NCBI GenBank assembly: GCA_963966185.1
Contig: CAWZYM010000410.1
Location: 226,001 to 290,000, forward strand
Length of the DNA: 64,000 bases
Direction of reading: 5' to 3'
From: Rhabditoides inermis
Taxonomy: Eukaryota > Nematoda > Chromadorea > Rhabditida > Rhabditidae
The notes under the pieces were generated by a model that was not told where the DNA came from, did no database searches, and was given only the letters and a program-made list of their open reading frames with translations. Shown here one piece after another: positions 1 to 11,186 of the stretch (positions are counted from its first letter, which is position 1; each line of letters starts with the position of its first letter). The translations under genes were made by a program, and so were the position numbers.

Positions 1-820
1 CGATAACTCCTTATATGGGTTTATATAGAATTTCTAAAATTTCAGAAGGACATAACTCAAGACTGAAGAAACATTTCACACACAAACTACAAACTTAAGA
101 TCAACTAATCACTTTTAACATACATTTTAACATATTTTCAACAAAATGTGGCTCATTTTTTCAGTTGAGCATATTGACCGCTGACAGGATCAATCAGGCA
201 AGATGCAAAACGTAAAATACAGTAGATCTAAGTTTCAACTTCTTAGAAAAACTATTTTTTATTCTCTCATTCCTTTCACCAATGACACCTTAGGTCCTGA
301 GTACCTGCCAGGTACCGTCTCACCTGTCGCCTCTCATCTGTCACTTGGAATAAATTAGCATAAACTTCAAATTTCACTTTACGACCCTGTAACTCTCGTC
401 TAGATGAGAGTTGACATCTGGATTTTTCTATTTAATTATCACTAACGTAGTACCTTTATTCATGAATTATTTCAGATTTTTTCATTTATGTTTCAATTTT
501 TTTTTTAATTTTCTAATTTTCGTCTTTTTTAAATAGTGAAAAATGTTCTAAAATTAATATCGCGTTTGTTTTTCAAGATCCATAACTGGTACAAGTAACA
601 AATAAATAATTACAATAATTAGGTAAACAATTTTGGTAAACTAGTAAACAAAGTTATAAACAACTCTAAAACTAGAGAGTTTGATATCTAAAGTGTACTA
701 GACTTGATGGAGAGTTCATATCAGGTATTTACAAGTCAGGTAAACAAGTAAACAAAAACGTAAACAACTCCTAAACTTGAGATTTCGATGTCTAACGTGT
801 ACAAGAGCCATAGTAGAAAG
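1..820 (+). repeat. Non-autonomous Helitron-like unit, 5' cut by window
   Basis: AT-rich repeat sequence that recurs throughout the window. It enters mid-unit, then shows the block CTGACAGGATCAATCAGGCA near 182 and several GTAAACAAGTAAACAA stretches from about 620 onward. It stops at 820, just before a GC-rich TC-start terminus. No 3' hairpin set is visible here, so the unit is truncated on both sides. No gene is supported. Confidence 0.8.
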
Positions 821-853
821 TCGCCCCGGCTGGGGCAGCCATAGAGCCGCTAG
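821..853 (+). mobile_element. 33-bp remnant with both Helitron-like termini
   Basis: It begins with the exact 16-bp unit terminus TCGCCCCGGCTGGGGC, continues for 13 bases and ends in GCTAG immediately before the next TC terminus. It is thus a minimal TC...CTAG element, or the scar of a nearly complete internal deletion. All inner sequence, including the TATA-like segment, is missing. Confidence 0.55.
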
Positions 854-2770
854 TCGCCCCGGCTGGGGCTATATAAAATTTGCTATGGTGCTTGTATGTT
901 TGTGTTTCACCACTTGTAGCTCAGACACTATTACACCTACACAGCTCATACTCTAAACTTAACATTCTTTTGGTGACCGCATGCAATCGTTTCATTTTCA
1001 CACTCACACCTCTACTTACCGTATGACTTTACTAACAACTTGACATAGCCTGAAAAAACTATTTATTCAAATGCTCAGTCCACGTTTCCATATGAAGTTC
1101 CGAAACTCTAAACTTAGACTTGGCACACTATATTGACTTGACACACGTCTCTAGGACTCACTCCGATAACTCCTTATATGGGTTTATATAGAATTTCCAA
1201 AATTTCAGAAGGACATAACTCAAGACTGAAGAAACATTTCACACTCAAACTACAAACTTGAGATCAACTAATCACTCTTAACAGACACACAATAGCATAG
1301 GTTCCTATCTCATTTCCTTAAATGGGTTCACTGACAACTCGGTCCACTTCTATGTAAACCTACCTTCAAACTTCATGTTTTGTCATGAAACTTGCACAGT
1401 ACCATGAAACATGCACTTTATTTACAGTTTTACAGTTTCTTTTAGAAAACCCAGTTCAAAAAAGTTTTACACCATTTTTCATTTTCTGACAGGATCAATC
1501 ACGTAAGATGCAAAACGCAAAAACCTTGAATATCTTTGTTAGTTTTGATGACTAAAATTTCAAACTTCAGCTGATGATAGAAGACACTTGGCCGTTCACG
1601 TCATTTTTATTTCAAATGAAATACTCATTCCGTTTTCAAAATATGAATATTCAAATTTTCGTAGAAATTTTACATTTTTGATCATAACTTCTTTCTTTTC
1701 CAATATCAATTTTTCAAATTTTAATGGTAAATCACTCTCTATGACACAATCAACACAAACACGTATGCTTAACTCTACTACTGGAAATAAAAATCATATT
1801 TCATGATTCACTAGATCAACTACAATCCCTTACTATATAAGAGTTGAGACCTGGATTTTACACAGCAATTCATAACTCAAAAACTAATATTTACTGACAA
1901 AGATTTAGATTTTTTCGCTTCACTGTAGAAGGATTTCACTTTTTCAAAAAACCTTGAATTTCAACTAAATGTGGCTCATTTTTGCAGTTGAGCATATTGA
2001 CCGCTGACAGGATCAATCAGGCAAGATGCAAAACGTGAAATACAGTACAACTATGTTTCAACTTCTTAGAAAAACTATTTTTAATTCTCTCATTCCTTTC
2101 ACCAATGACACCTTAGGTCCTGAGTACCTGCCAGGTACCGTCTCACCTGTCGCCTCTCACATGTCACCTGAGATAAATTAGCATGAATTTCAAATTTCAC
2201 TTTACGACCTTGTAACTTTCGTCTAGATGAGAGTTGACATCTGGATTTTTCTTTTAAATTATCACTACCGTGATACATGTATTCATGAATTAGTTCAGAT
2301 TTTTAATAAATTTTCAACTTTAATTTTTTTTCCATTTTCGTCTGTTTAATACTGAAAATTGTATTAAATGTATATCGGTTGGTTTTCAAGGTAGAAGGTT
2401 CAAACTTATTACAGATAACAAGAAAACAAGTTCAATTTTTTCGTAAATAACAACAGTAAACAAGTAAATAAACAAGTAAACAAATCCAAATCTTCTGATT
2501 TTGATGTCTAATCGATACTAAATTAATCGGAGAGTTACAAAGTAGTGTTTACCAGTTAGGTAAACAAATAAACAAAATAGTAAACAACTCCAATACTTGA
2601 GATTTCGATGTCTCATGTGTACTAGACCTATAGGAGAGTTCAGATTTGAAGTTTTGATGAGTTGACGCGGAGAGGCGAGCGCGCCGAAGGCGCGCGAGCC
2701 TCGGAGCGCAGTGCGGCGGCGAAGCCGCCGCCACTAGCGGGCCGGAGGCGAGCGAAGCGAGCCTCCGGCC
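854..2770 (+). repeat. Non-autonomous Helitron-like unit (full 5' end)
   Basis: Starts TC, then a GCCCC/GGGGC hairpin and TATATAAAA. The body carries the internal block CTGACAGGATCAATCA twice (near 1487 and 2006). It is nearly identical to the units at 33537 and 35445, about 32.7 kb away. The 3' part holds GTAAACAA arrays and then the hairpin series from about 2670 to 2770. The last palindrome stops at GGCC, four bases short of CTAG, and joins internal unit sequence (TTTTTTAATACTC). Confidence 0.8.
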
Positions 2771-4480
2771 TTTTTTAATACTCAGAAATGTTATAAAATT
2801 TATAACTTTGTTATTTTTTGAGGTAGAAGGTTCATACTTGGTACAGGTAACAAGTAAACAATTACAATTTTTTAGGTAAACAACTCAGGTCAACAAGTAA
2901 ACAAAAATGTAAACAACTCCAAATCTCCTGATTTTGATATCTAATCGATACTAAACCTTCAGGAGAGTTAAGGTATAGTGTTTACAAGTCATGTAAACAA
3001 GTAAACAAAACTGTAAACAAGTCCGAAACTGTAGATTTTGATATCTAAAGTGTACTAGACTCAATGAAGAGTTTGTATCTGATGTTTACATGACAAGTAA
3101 ACAAGTAAACAAAGTTGAAAACAACTCCAAAACTAGAGATTTTTGAATTTATTTTAAATTTCGACTTTTTAAATACTCAGAAATGTTATAAAATTTATAA
3201 CTCTGTTATTTTTTGAGGTAGAAGGTTCATACTTGGTACAGGTAACAAGTAAACAATTACAATTTCTTATGTAAACAACTTAGGTAAACAAGTAAACAAA
3301 AAAGTAAACTACTCAAAATCTCCTGATTTTGATATCTAATCGATACTAAACCTTCAGGAGAGTTAAGGTATTAGGGGCGGCGCGCTTGAGAAAACACTCT
3401 CATTGCCGATATCGACTGGCGAATGCGTGTGAATGGCCGGCAAATACCAAACAGCGACCAACCATTTGTTTGCGCGCGAGCGGTGCGGATGAAGAAGGAG
3501 CTTCCTGGTCGTTTGTAGACATCTTTAGAAGGCAACTTCTTCCTCGGCATTTCGGAGTTTCGTGGACATTTTCCTAATTCAACAGACGGAAAAAATTTCT
3601 TCGAAATTTAATAAAAGGACATCCATTCTTTTCCGAAAAGTACAGAAGTAAAAAGGAGTGGTTTGTTTTGATCTGATTCAACAAAAGCACATGCATAAAA
3701 TCTCTTCGTAGGTGACTGAAATTTCAAAACAAACCTGCTCTTTCTAATCGATGAAAAGCGAACATAATGCACTATATTATAATCATTCATTTTGTTGCAT
3801 GTTACTTTGGTATTAAAAGTACCCTGAAATCAACTGGCAACTGACAAAAAAAGATATCGAAATATGTATGTATGCATACGTATGAATGCACTGGAAAATG
3901 TTTTAGAGTAATTAAAACAACTTTTGAAAGAGCAGGTTTGTTTTGAAATTTCAGTCACCTACGAAGAGATTTTATGCATGTGCTTTTGTTGAATCAGATC
4001 AAAACAAACCACTCCTTTTTACTTCTGTACTTTTCGGAAAAGAATAGTGTTTACAGGCCAGATAAACAAGTAAACAATATTGTGAACAACTCCAAAAGTG
4101 AAGATTCTGATGTCTGGTGTGTACTAGACCCATAGTAGAGTTCATATCTGATGTTTACATAATGAGTAAACAAGTAAACAAAAACGCAACTACAAAACAT
4201 GATTTTGATGTCTAAACTGTACTAGACTCCAGTGACAGTTCAACAGTAAAGTTTACGAGTCAGGTAAACAAGTAAACAAAAACGTAAACAACTTCAAAAC
4301 TTTAGATTTCGATGTCTGATGTGTACTAGACCCATAGGAGAATTCAGATTTGAAGTTTTGATGAGTTGACGCGAAGAGGCGAGCGCGCCGAAGGCGCGCG
4401 AGCCTCGGAGCGCAGTGCGGCGGCGAAGCCGCCGCCACTAGCGGGCCGGAGGCGAGCGAAGCGAGCCTCCGGCCCGCTAG
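2771..4480 (+). repeat. 5'-truncated unit with complete 3' end
   Basis: Starts inside a unit at TTTTTTAATACTC, carries several subrepeats of about 110-120 bp with GTAAACAAGTAAACAA, and ends with three GAA-loop hairpins and the 43-bp CTAG...CTAG palindrome at 4438-4480. It is interrupted by a foreign insert at 3371-4044. The next unit begins directly at 4481 with TC. Confidence 0.75.
3371..4044. mobile_element. Foreign 674-bp insert with 120-bp inverted repeat
   Basis: Other units read GGTATAGTGTTTAC here. In this unit 674 bp lie exactly between GGTA and TAGTG, so insertion is precise and there is no obvious target duplication. The right part contains a near-perfect 120-bp inverted repeat, 3625-3744 against 3926-4045, around a 181-bp spacer, which could form a long foldback. 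The left part (3371-3624) is GC-richer and unrelated to the units. No coding potential is convincing. It may be a foldback/MITE-like element or two nested insertions. Confidence 0.6.
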
Positions 4481-6387
4481 TCGCCCTGGCAGGGCTATAT
4501 AAAATTTGCTATGACGGGTGTGGCTACCTTTTTCACAGCATCTAGCTCAGTGACTATTACACCTACACAGCTCATACTTCAAACTTAACACTCTTATGGT
4601 GACCGCATGCAATCGTTTCATTTTCACGCTCACAGCTCTACTTACCGTATGACTTTACTAAGAACTTGACATAGCCTGAAAAACTTTTCACCCATATGCT
4701 CAGTCCTCCATGTTTCAAGATGTGAATCTCATAGTGTAAACTTAGACTTAGCACACTATATTGACTTGACACACGTCACTAGGACTCATTCCGATAACTC
4801 CTTATATGGGTTTATATAGAATTTCCAAAATTTCAGAAGGACATAACTGAAGACTGAAGAAACATTTCACACTCAAACTACAAAATTAATATCAACTAAT
4901 CACTCTTAACAGACACACATTAGAATAGGTTCCTACATCATTTCCTTAAATGGGTTCACTAACAACTCGGTCCACTTCTATGTAAACCTACCTTCAAACT
5001 TCATATTTTGTCATGAAACTTGCACAGTAACATGAAACATGCGTGTTATTTACAGTTTTACAGTTTCATTTCGAAAAACCAGTTCAAAAAAGTTTTACAG
5101 CAATTTTCATTTTCTGACAGGATCAATCACGTAAGATGCAAAACGCAAAAACCTTGAATATCTTTGTTTGTTTTGAAGACTAAAATTTCAAACTTCAGTC
5201 GATGATAGAAGACACTTGGCCGTTCACACCATTTCAATTTCAAATGAAATACTCATTCCGTTTTCAAAATATGAATATTCAAATTTTTGTAGAAATTTTA
5301 CATTTTTGATCATAACTTCTTTCGTTTTCAATATTAATTTTTCAAATTTTTATGGTAAATTACTCTCTATGACACAATCAACACAAACACGTATGCTCAG
5401 CTCTATTACTGAAAATAAAAATCATATTTCATGATTCACTAGATCAACTACAATCCCTTACTATCTAAGAGTTGAGACCTGGATTTTGCACAGTAATTCA
5501 TAACTCAAAAACTAATATTTACTGACAAAGATTCAGATTTTTCGCTTCACTGTAGAAGGATTTCATTTTTTCAAAAAACCTCGATTTTCAACTAAATGTG
5601 GCTCATTTTTGCAGTTGAGCATATGGACCGCTGACAGGATCAATCAGGCAAGATGCAAAACGTAAAATACAGTAGATCTAAGATTCAACTTCTTAGAAAA
5701 ACTATTTTTAATTATCTCATTACTTTGACCATTGACACCTTAGGTCTTGAGTACCTGCCCGGTACCGTCTCACCTGTCGCCTCTCATCTGTCACCTGAGA
5801 TAAATTAGCACAAACTTCAAATTTCACTTTACGACCCTGTAACTTTCGTCTAGATGAGAGTTGACTCCTGGATTTTCTTATTTAATTATCACTACCGTAA
5901 TACCTTTATTCATGAGTTATTTCAGATTTTTTTGTTTTCTGTTTTTATTTTAATTATTTTTTTTTAATTTTCGTCTTTTTTTAAAGGGTTCTAAAATTAA
6001 TATCGCGGTTGGTTTTCAAGAAAGAAGGTCCATACCTGGTACAAGTAACAAATAAATAGTTACAATGTTTAGGTAAACAATTTTGGTAAACTAGTAAACA
6101 AAGTTGTAAACAACTCTAAAACTAGAGAGTTTGATTTCTATTCTAAAGTGTACTAGACTTGATGGAGAGTTCATATCAGATGTTTACAAATCAGGTAAAC
6201 AAGTAAACAAAAACGTAAACAACTCCGAAACTTGAGGTTTCGATGTCTAACGTGTACTAAAGTCATAGTAGAGTTTAGATTTGAAATTTTGATGATTTAA
6301 CGCGAAGAGGCGAGTGCGCCGAAGGCGCGCGAGCCTCAGAGCGCAGTGCGGCGGCGAAGCCGCCGCACTGCGCTCTGAGGCTCGCGC
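4481..6387 (+). repeat. Non-autonomous unit ending in a snap-back palindrome
   Basis: The 5' end is TCGCCCTGGCAGGGC followed by TATATAAAA. The middle has the two CTGACAGGATCAATCA blocks and the distal part has GTAAACAA subrepeats. Instead of the usual third hairpin plus CTAG, the second hairpin continues into an inverted copy of the preceding sequence: 6327-6355 pairs perfectly with 6359-6387 around a GAA loop. At 6388 it joins internal sequence of another unit. Confidence 0.75.
6327..6387. repeat. Perfect 29-bp-arm palindrome with GAA loop
   Basis: Arms 6327-6355 and 6359-6387 pair without mismatch; the only loop is GAA at 6356-6358. In all other units the right arm ends after about eight bases. 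The extra 21 bases are a copy of the upstream strand, as expected if a 3' end folded on the GAA hairpin and was extended on itself. Confidence 0.9.
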
Positions 6388-9290
6388 ATATGAACCTTCA
6401 AACTTCATATTTTGTCATGAATCTCGCACAGTAACAAGAAACATACATGTTATTCACAGTTTTACAGTTTCATTCTCAAATACCAGTTCAAAAAAGTTTT
6501 ACAGCATTTTTCATTTTCTGACAGGATCAATCACGTAAGATGCAAAACGCAAAAACCTTGAATATCTTTGTTAGTTTGAAAGACTAAAATTTTAAACTTC
6601 AGCTGATGATAGAAGACACTTGGCCGTTCACACCATTTCAATTTCATATGAAATACTCATTCCGTTTTCAAAATATAAATATTCAAATTTTCGTAGAAAT
6701 TTTACATTTTTGATCATAACTTCTTTCGTTTTCAATATTAAGTTTTCAAATTTTTATGGTAAATTACTCTCTATAACACAATCAACACAAACACTTATGC
6801 TCAACTCTATTACTGAAAATAAAAATCATATTTCATGATTCACTAGATCAACTACAATCTCTTACTATATAAGAGTTGAGACCTGGACTTTGCACAGTAA
6901 TTCATAACTCAAAAACTAATATTTACTGACAAAGATTCAGATTTTTCGCTTCACTGTAGAAGGATTTCACTTTTTTCAAAAAACCTTGATTTTCAACTAA
7001 ATGTGGCTCATTTTTGCAGTTGAGCATATTGACCGCTGACAGGATCAATCAGGTAAGATGCAAAACGTAAAATAAGTACAGTACATCTAAGTTTCAACTT
7101 CTTAGAAAAACTATTTTTATTTCTCTCATTCCTTTCACCAATGACACCTTAGGTCCTGAGTACCTGCCAGGTACCGTCTCATCTGTCACCTGAGACAAAT
7201 TAGCATAAACTTCAGATTTCACTTTACGATCCTGTAACTTTCGTCTAGATGAGAGTTGACACCTGGATTTTTCTATTTAATTATCACTATCGTAGTACCT
7301 TTATTCCTCATCTGTCACCTGAGATAAATTAGCATAAACTTCAAACACTGTACGACCTGTAACTTTCGTCTAGATGAGAGTTGACACCTGGATTTTCCTA
7401 TTTAATTATCACTACCGTAATACCTTCATTCATGAATTGTTTCACATTTAAAAAAAAAAACGTTTCAATTTTATTTTTTTCCAGTTTTCGTCTGTTTGAA
7501 ACTGAAAATTGTACTAGAATTTATATCTCGGTTGGTTTTCAAGGTAGAACGTCCATACTTGGTACAAGTAACAAGAAAACAAGTTCAATTTTTTTTGTAA
7601 ACAACAACAGTAAACAAGTAAACAAACAAGTAAACAACTCCAAATCTTCTGATTTTGTTTCACCCATATGCTCAGTCCATGTTTTAAGATGTGAATCTCA
7701 TACTGTAAACTTAGACTTAGCACACTATATTGACTTGACACACGTCTTTAGGACTCATTCCGATAACTCCTTTTATGGGTTTATATAGAATTTCCAAAAT
7801 TTTTGCAGGACATAACTCAAGACTGAAGAAACATTTCACACTCAAACTACAAACTTAAGATCAACTAATCACTCCTAACAGACACACATTAGCATAGGTT
7901 CCTATCTAATTTCCTTAAATGGGTTCACTAACAACTCGGTTCACTTCTATGTAAACCTACCTTCAAACTTCATATTTTGTCATGAAACTTGCACAGTAAC
8001 ATGAAACATGCATGTTATTTGCAGTTTTACAGTTTCATTTCGTAAAACCAGTTCGAAAAAGTTTTACAGCATTTTTCATTTTCTGACAGGATCAATCACG
8101 TAAGATGCAAAACGCAAAAACTATGAATATCTTTGTTTGTTTTGAAGACTAAAATTTCAAACTTCAGCTGATCATAGAAGACACTTGGCCGTTCACACCA
8201 TTTCAATTTCAAATGAAATACTCATTCCGTTTTCAAAATATAAATATTCAAATTTTCGTAGAAATTTTACATTTTCCATCATAACTTCTTTCTTTTTCAA
8301 TATTAATTTTTCAATTTTTTTATGGTAAATCACTCTCTATGACACAATCAACACAAACACGTATGCTTAACTCTATTACTGAAAATAAAAATCATATGTC
8401 ATGATTCACTAGATCAACTACAATTCCTTACTATATGAAAGTTGAGACCTGGATTTTACACAGTAATTCATAACTCAAAAACTAATATTTACTGACAAAG
8501 ATTCAGATTTTTCGCTTCACTGTGGAAGGATTTCACTTTTTCAAAAAACCTTGATTTTCTAACAAATGTGGCTCATTTTTGCAGTTGAGCATATTGACCG
8601 CTGACAGGATCAATCAGGTAAGATGCAAAACGTAAAATACAGTACAACTGTGATTCAACTTCTTAAAGAAAATATTTTCAATTCTCTCATCCCTTACTCC
8701 AATGACACCTTAGGTCCTGAGTACCTGCCAGGTACCGTCTCACCTGTCGCCTCTCATCTGTCACCTGAGATAAATTAGCATAAACTTCAAATTTCAATTT
8801 ACGACCCTGTAACTTTCGTCTATAAGAGAGTTGACATCTGGATTTTCCTTTTTAATTATCACTACCTTAATACATTTATTCATGAATTATTTCAGTTTTT
8901 TTAATAAATGGTTCCATTTAAAAAATAATTCAATTTTCGTCTGTTTAAAACTGAAAAATGTACTGAAATTTTTATTTTTGTTGGTTTTCAAGGTAGAAGG
9001 TTCGAACTTAGTGTAGATAACAAGAAAATAAGTTCAATTTTTTTTAGTTTATTCATTTCGGAAAACTAGTAAACAAAGCTGTAAACAACTCAAAAACTAG
9101 AAGGTTGATATCTAAAGTGTACTAGACTTATTGCAGAGTTCATATCAGATGTTTACAAGTCAGGTAAACAAATAAACAAAAACGTAAACATTTCCGAAAC
9201 TTTATAATTCGATGTCTAACGTGTGTAAACAACTCCAAAACTCTAAATTTTGTTATCTACAGTGTATTAGACTTGTAATAGAGTTCATGA
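6388..9290 (+). repeat. Rearranged 5'-truncated units
   Basis: Two joined partial units. From 6388 the sequence follows the usual unit body, with a local duplication of the block around CTCATCTGTCACCTGAGA (about 7180-7300 and 7307-7420). At about 7657/7658 it switches to the 5' part of a unit (TTTCACCCATATGCTCAG). It ends after GTAAACAA-rich sequence near 9290 without hairpins or CTAG. Confidence 0.7.
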
Positions 9291-9370
9291 CAAGAAGTAC
9301 ACGCTACTGTAAACTTCCGTACTGCGAGAAGTGCAAGTAGTCAATAGCGAGAGAGAGAGACCTCTCGTAC
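9291..9370. other. Unassigned sequence before the retroelement copy
   Basis: Eighty bases between the last recognizable unit sequence and the first base shared with the long Naiad copy. It contains a short GA run flanked by CCTCTCG, giving a small inverted GAGAG/CTCTC. I see no gene or known signal. Confidence 0.4.
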
Positions 9371-10285
9371 AACAGCCAAGAAGCAATCAATTCCATCAAC
9401 AATATCACAAATAAACAGCATAAAGACCTCTATTGTGCTGATTTTGCTAGTCTGTTCACAAATCTTCCCCATGGAGTTGTCATGCAGAATATGTTCAAAC
9501 TTGTAGACCTATGTTTTAACAATAGCGGGAAAAAGTACATTATTTCCGGTTATAAAAAGGCATATTATTCTAACGATGAGAATAATGCAAATAGAAACAA
9601 ATATACACCAGTAGATGTGAAATTCATGATTCAATATATTCTTCACAACAGTTTTGCAATTTATGGAGATAAACTTTTCAAGCAAACATCCGGTATCCCT
9701 CAGGGAAACAATGCCTCTCCATCGTTGGCAGACCTAACACTTTCTTTCATGGAATTCGAATACGTTAAAGCAAATGAAAATGTTTTCAAGTCTGGTTTCA
9801 AGGCATATAGGTATATGGATGATCTCTTGATTGTCCATAATCCTACAAATGATGCTCTGCAGAGAACAGTTGACAGTGTATACCATAGTTCCCTCACACT
9901 AGAACAAACGAACGTCGGACCAAACAATGCAATCTTCTTGGATTTGAATATTTCAAAGGCACATAACCAGTTCTCGGTGGAATTATATAACAAAACAGAT
10001 GATTACAATTTTGAAGTAGTCAGATATCCGAACTACAATTCTAATATAAAGATGTCTGTGGGTTGGAACACAATGAACGGTGAACTCACACGCATTTTCA
10101 GAACATGCACAGAGACAGCTTCCTTTAAGGTTAGATGCAAACAGTTAGTGTGCAACTTTCTCAAAAATGAGTATCCGCGGAGAAAAGTAGAATTAGAATT
10201 CTGTAAATTAGTTATGCGGAATAAATCAATGATGGTAAAGCATAACATTCGTGGTGTGTCTGATGTTCTATCACTAATCAAGTAA
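9371..10285 (+). pseudogene. 5'-truncated Naiad-type PLE reverse transcriptase
   Basis: An open frame that matches, over its whole length, the last 305 codons of the long copy at 12876-15887 (constant offset of 5,602 bases). It keeps RT motif A (CADFASLFTNLP), motif B (TSGIPQGNNASPSLADL), the catalytic YMDD and the distal FLDLNIS. The GIY-YIG nuclease, the N-terminal half and the RT fingers region are gone. Its protein is identical to the long copy as far as I compared, so truncation was recent. 5' truncation is usual for target-primed retroelements. Confidence 0.9.
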
Positions 10286-10722
10286 ATCTAATAATTATGG
10301 CGCGCCAAACTAGAACTGTCTGCTACTGTGCCTCTCTCTTGTCTCTCACCCACTGACCCACAGTCGCCGCCTCTCTCGCCTCTCTCTTACCCGCTGACCC
10401 ACAGTCGCGCATTGTCTGCGCCCCCTATTATTTTCGCACTGATTGCCGCTGCCACATCTACTCTTCCCCCGCATATTCTCCTCGCAACGGCTCTTCCATA
10501 TGAGTTATCTGTTATTTCGATCATTATTTTATAATATTTACTAACTAGTATATGTTTGTTGTTGTCCTTGTCTTATATGTTTGTGTTAACCTCTCATGCG
10601 TGGTCATCTCTGATGAGTGCTCCGCCTCGCATGAGACTGTCCGAACAATCCAGTCAGGTGAAAGGAGCCGAAACTGGATTGTTCTTCATGTATTTCTTAT
10701 CACAACTCCCCCTTTTTCTAAT
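10286..10722 (+). mobile_element. 3' UTR and 3' end of the truncated PLE copy
   Basis: Continues the identity with the long copy (15888-16324). It includes a two-unit C-rich tandem repeat and the hammerhead-like segment at 10592-10684. Identity stops at CTTTTTCTAAT, defining the element 3' end; different sequence follows at 10723. Confidence 0.8.
10592..10684 (+). ncRNA. Hammerhead-like RNA motif, copy 1
   Basis: Same as the motif at 16194-16286 where it is described. CTGATGAG lies at 10610-10617, the GTC cleavage triplet ends at 10655, and CGAAAC is at 10669-10674. No base difference from copy 2 was seen. Confidence 0.55.
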
Positions 10723-10903
10723 TTTGATTGTCGGGAGCTGTGGGTGAGGTGAGGTGAGATACCCACTCCCCATGGCGCCCCGTCTCTCCCCTCTTCATAT
10801 TGATTTGATCCATATTCCCGCCAATTTGGCTCACTCTCATAGTCCACGTCTCCCTCTCCGCATGTTTTATGGTTTTGACCTGACAACATGAACGCAGCAA
10901 TTC
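10723..10903. other. Unassigned sequence after truncated PLE
   Basis: Begins exactly where the two PLE copies diverge. It contains a small GAGGT/GAGGTGAG repetition near 10746. No ORF with coding character was found. Confidence 0.4.
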
Positions 10904-11008
10904 GGCTATATTGTTAGCCACCCGCCTTTCGGCAATAGTGTCTCTATTTGAGGCACGACCCTTGTAGTATCCATATTTTGGATACGAACTTTTGGCCCAA
11001 TTTGGGCC
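10904..11008. repeat. Multi-hairpin block, copy 1
   Basis: Five small inverted repeats in a row: GGCTA/TAGCC, CCG/CGG, GTGTCTC/GAGGCAC, GTATCCA/TGGATAC (loop TATTT) and GGCCCAA/TTGGGCC. The same order recurs at 12364-12468 in direct orientation, with changed stem bases in several hairpins. The two blocks flank the minus-strand gene. Confidence 0.75.
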
Positions 11009-11186
11009 ACACAATATATAAATACTATGGATAAATGTACACTTAGACAATTATATAAGGTTTATATAACCAAAAACTCTCCATACAATCTTAATCATAT
11101 ACTCAATTCATAGAAAAAACAAAACACGCGTATATAACCGGCATGAAAGAAACACAACTAATATATGACATATATTTACAGCGTTT

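Noticed and set aside
2570..3130. CRISPR-like array from regularly spaced GTAAACAA repeats
   Set aside because: The interspersed parts are themselves repeated, not unique spacers, and the DNA is eukaryotic.
3386..3790. Small frames in the foldback insert
   Set aside because: Short, on both strands, without splice signals or recognised motifs, and partly inside the inverted repeat.
4253..4438. Minus-strand frames of 61-102 codons across the GC-rich hairpins
   Set aside because: They translate the hairpin stems and the GTAAACAA repeats; GC palindromes lack stops by chance. No protein family signal.
5216..5434. A 72-codon frame repeated in almost every array unit
   Set aside because: It starts with TTG rather than ATG, lies in low-complexity A/T sequence and is conserved only because the units themselves are near-identical.
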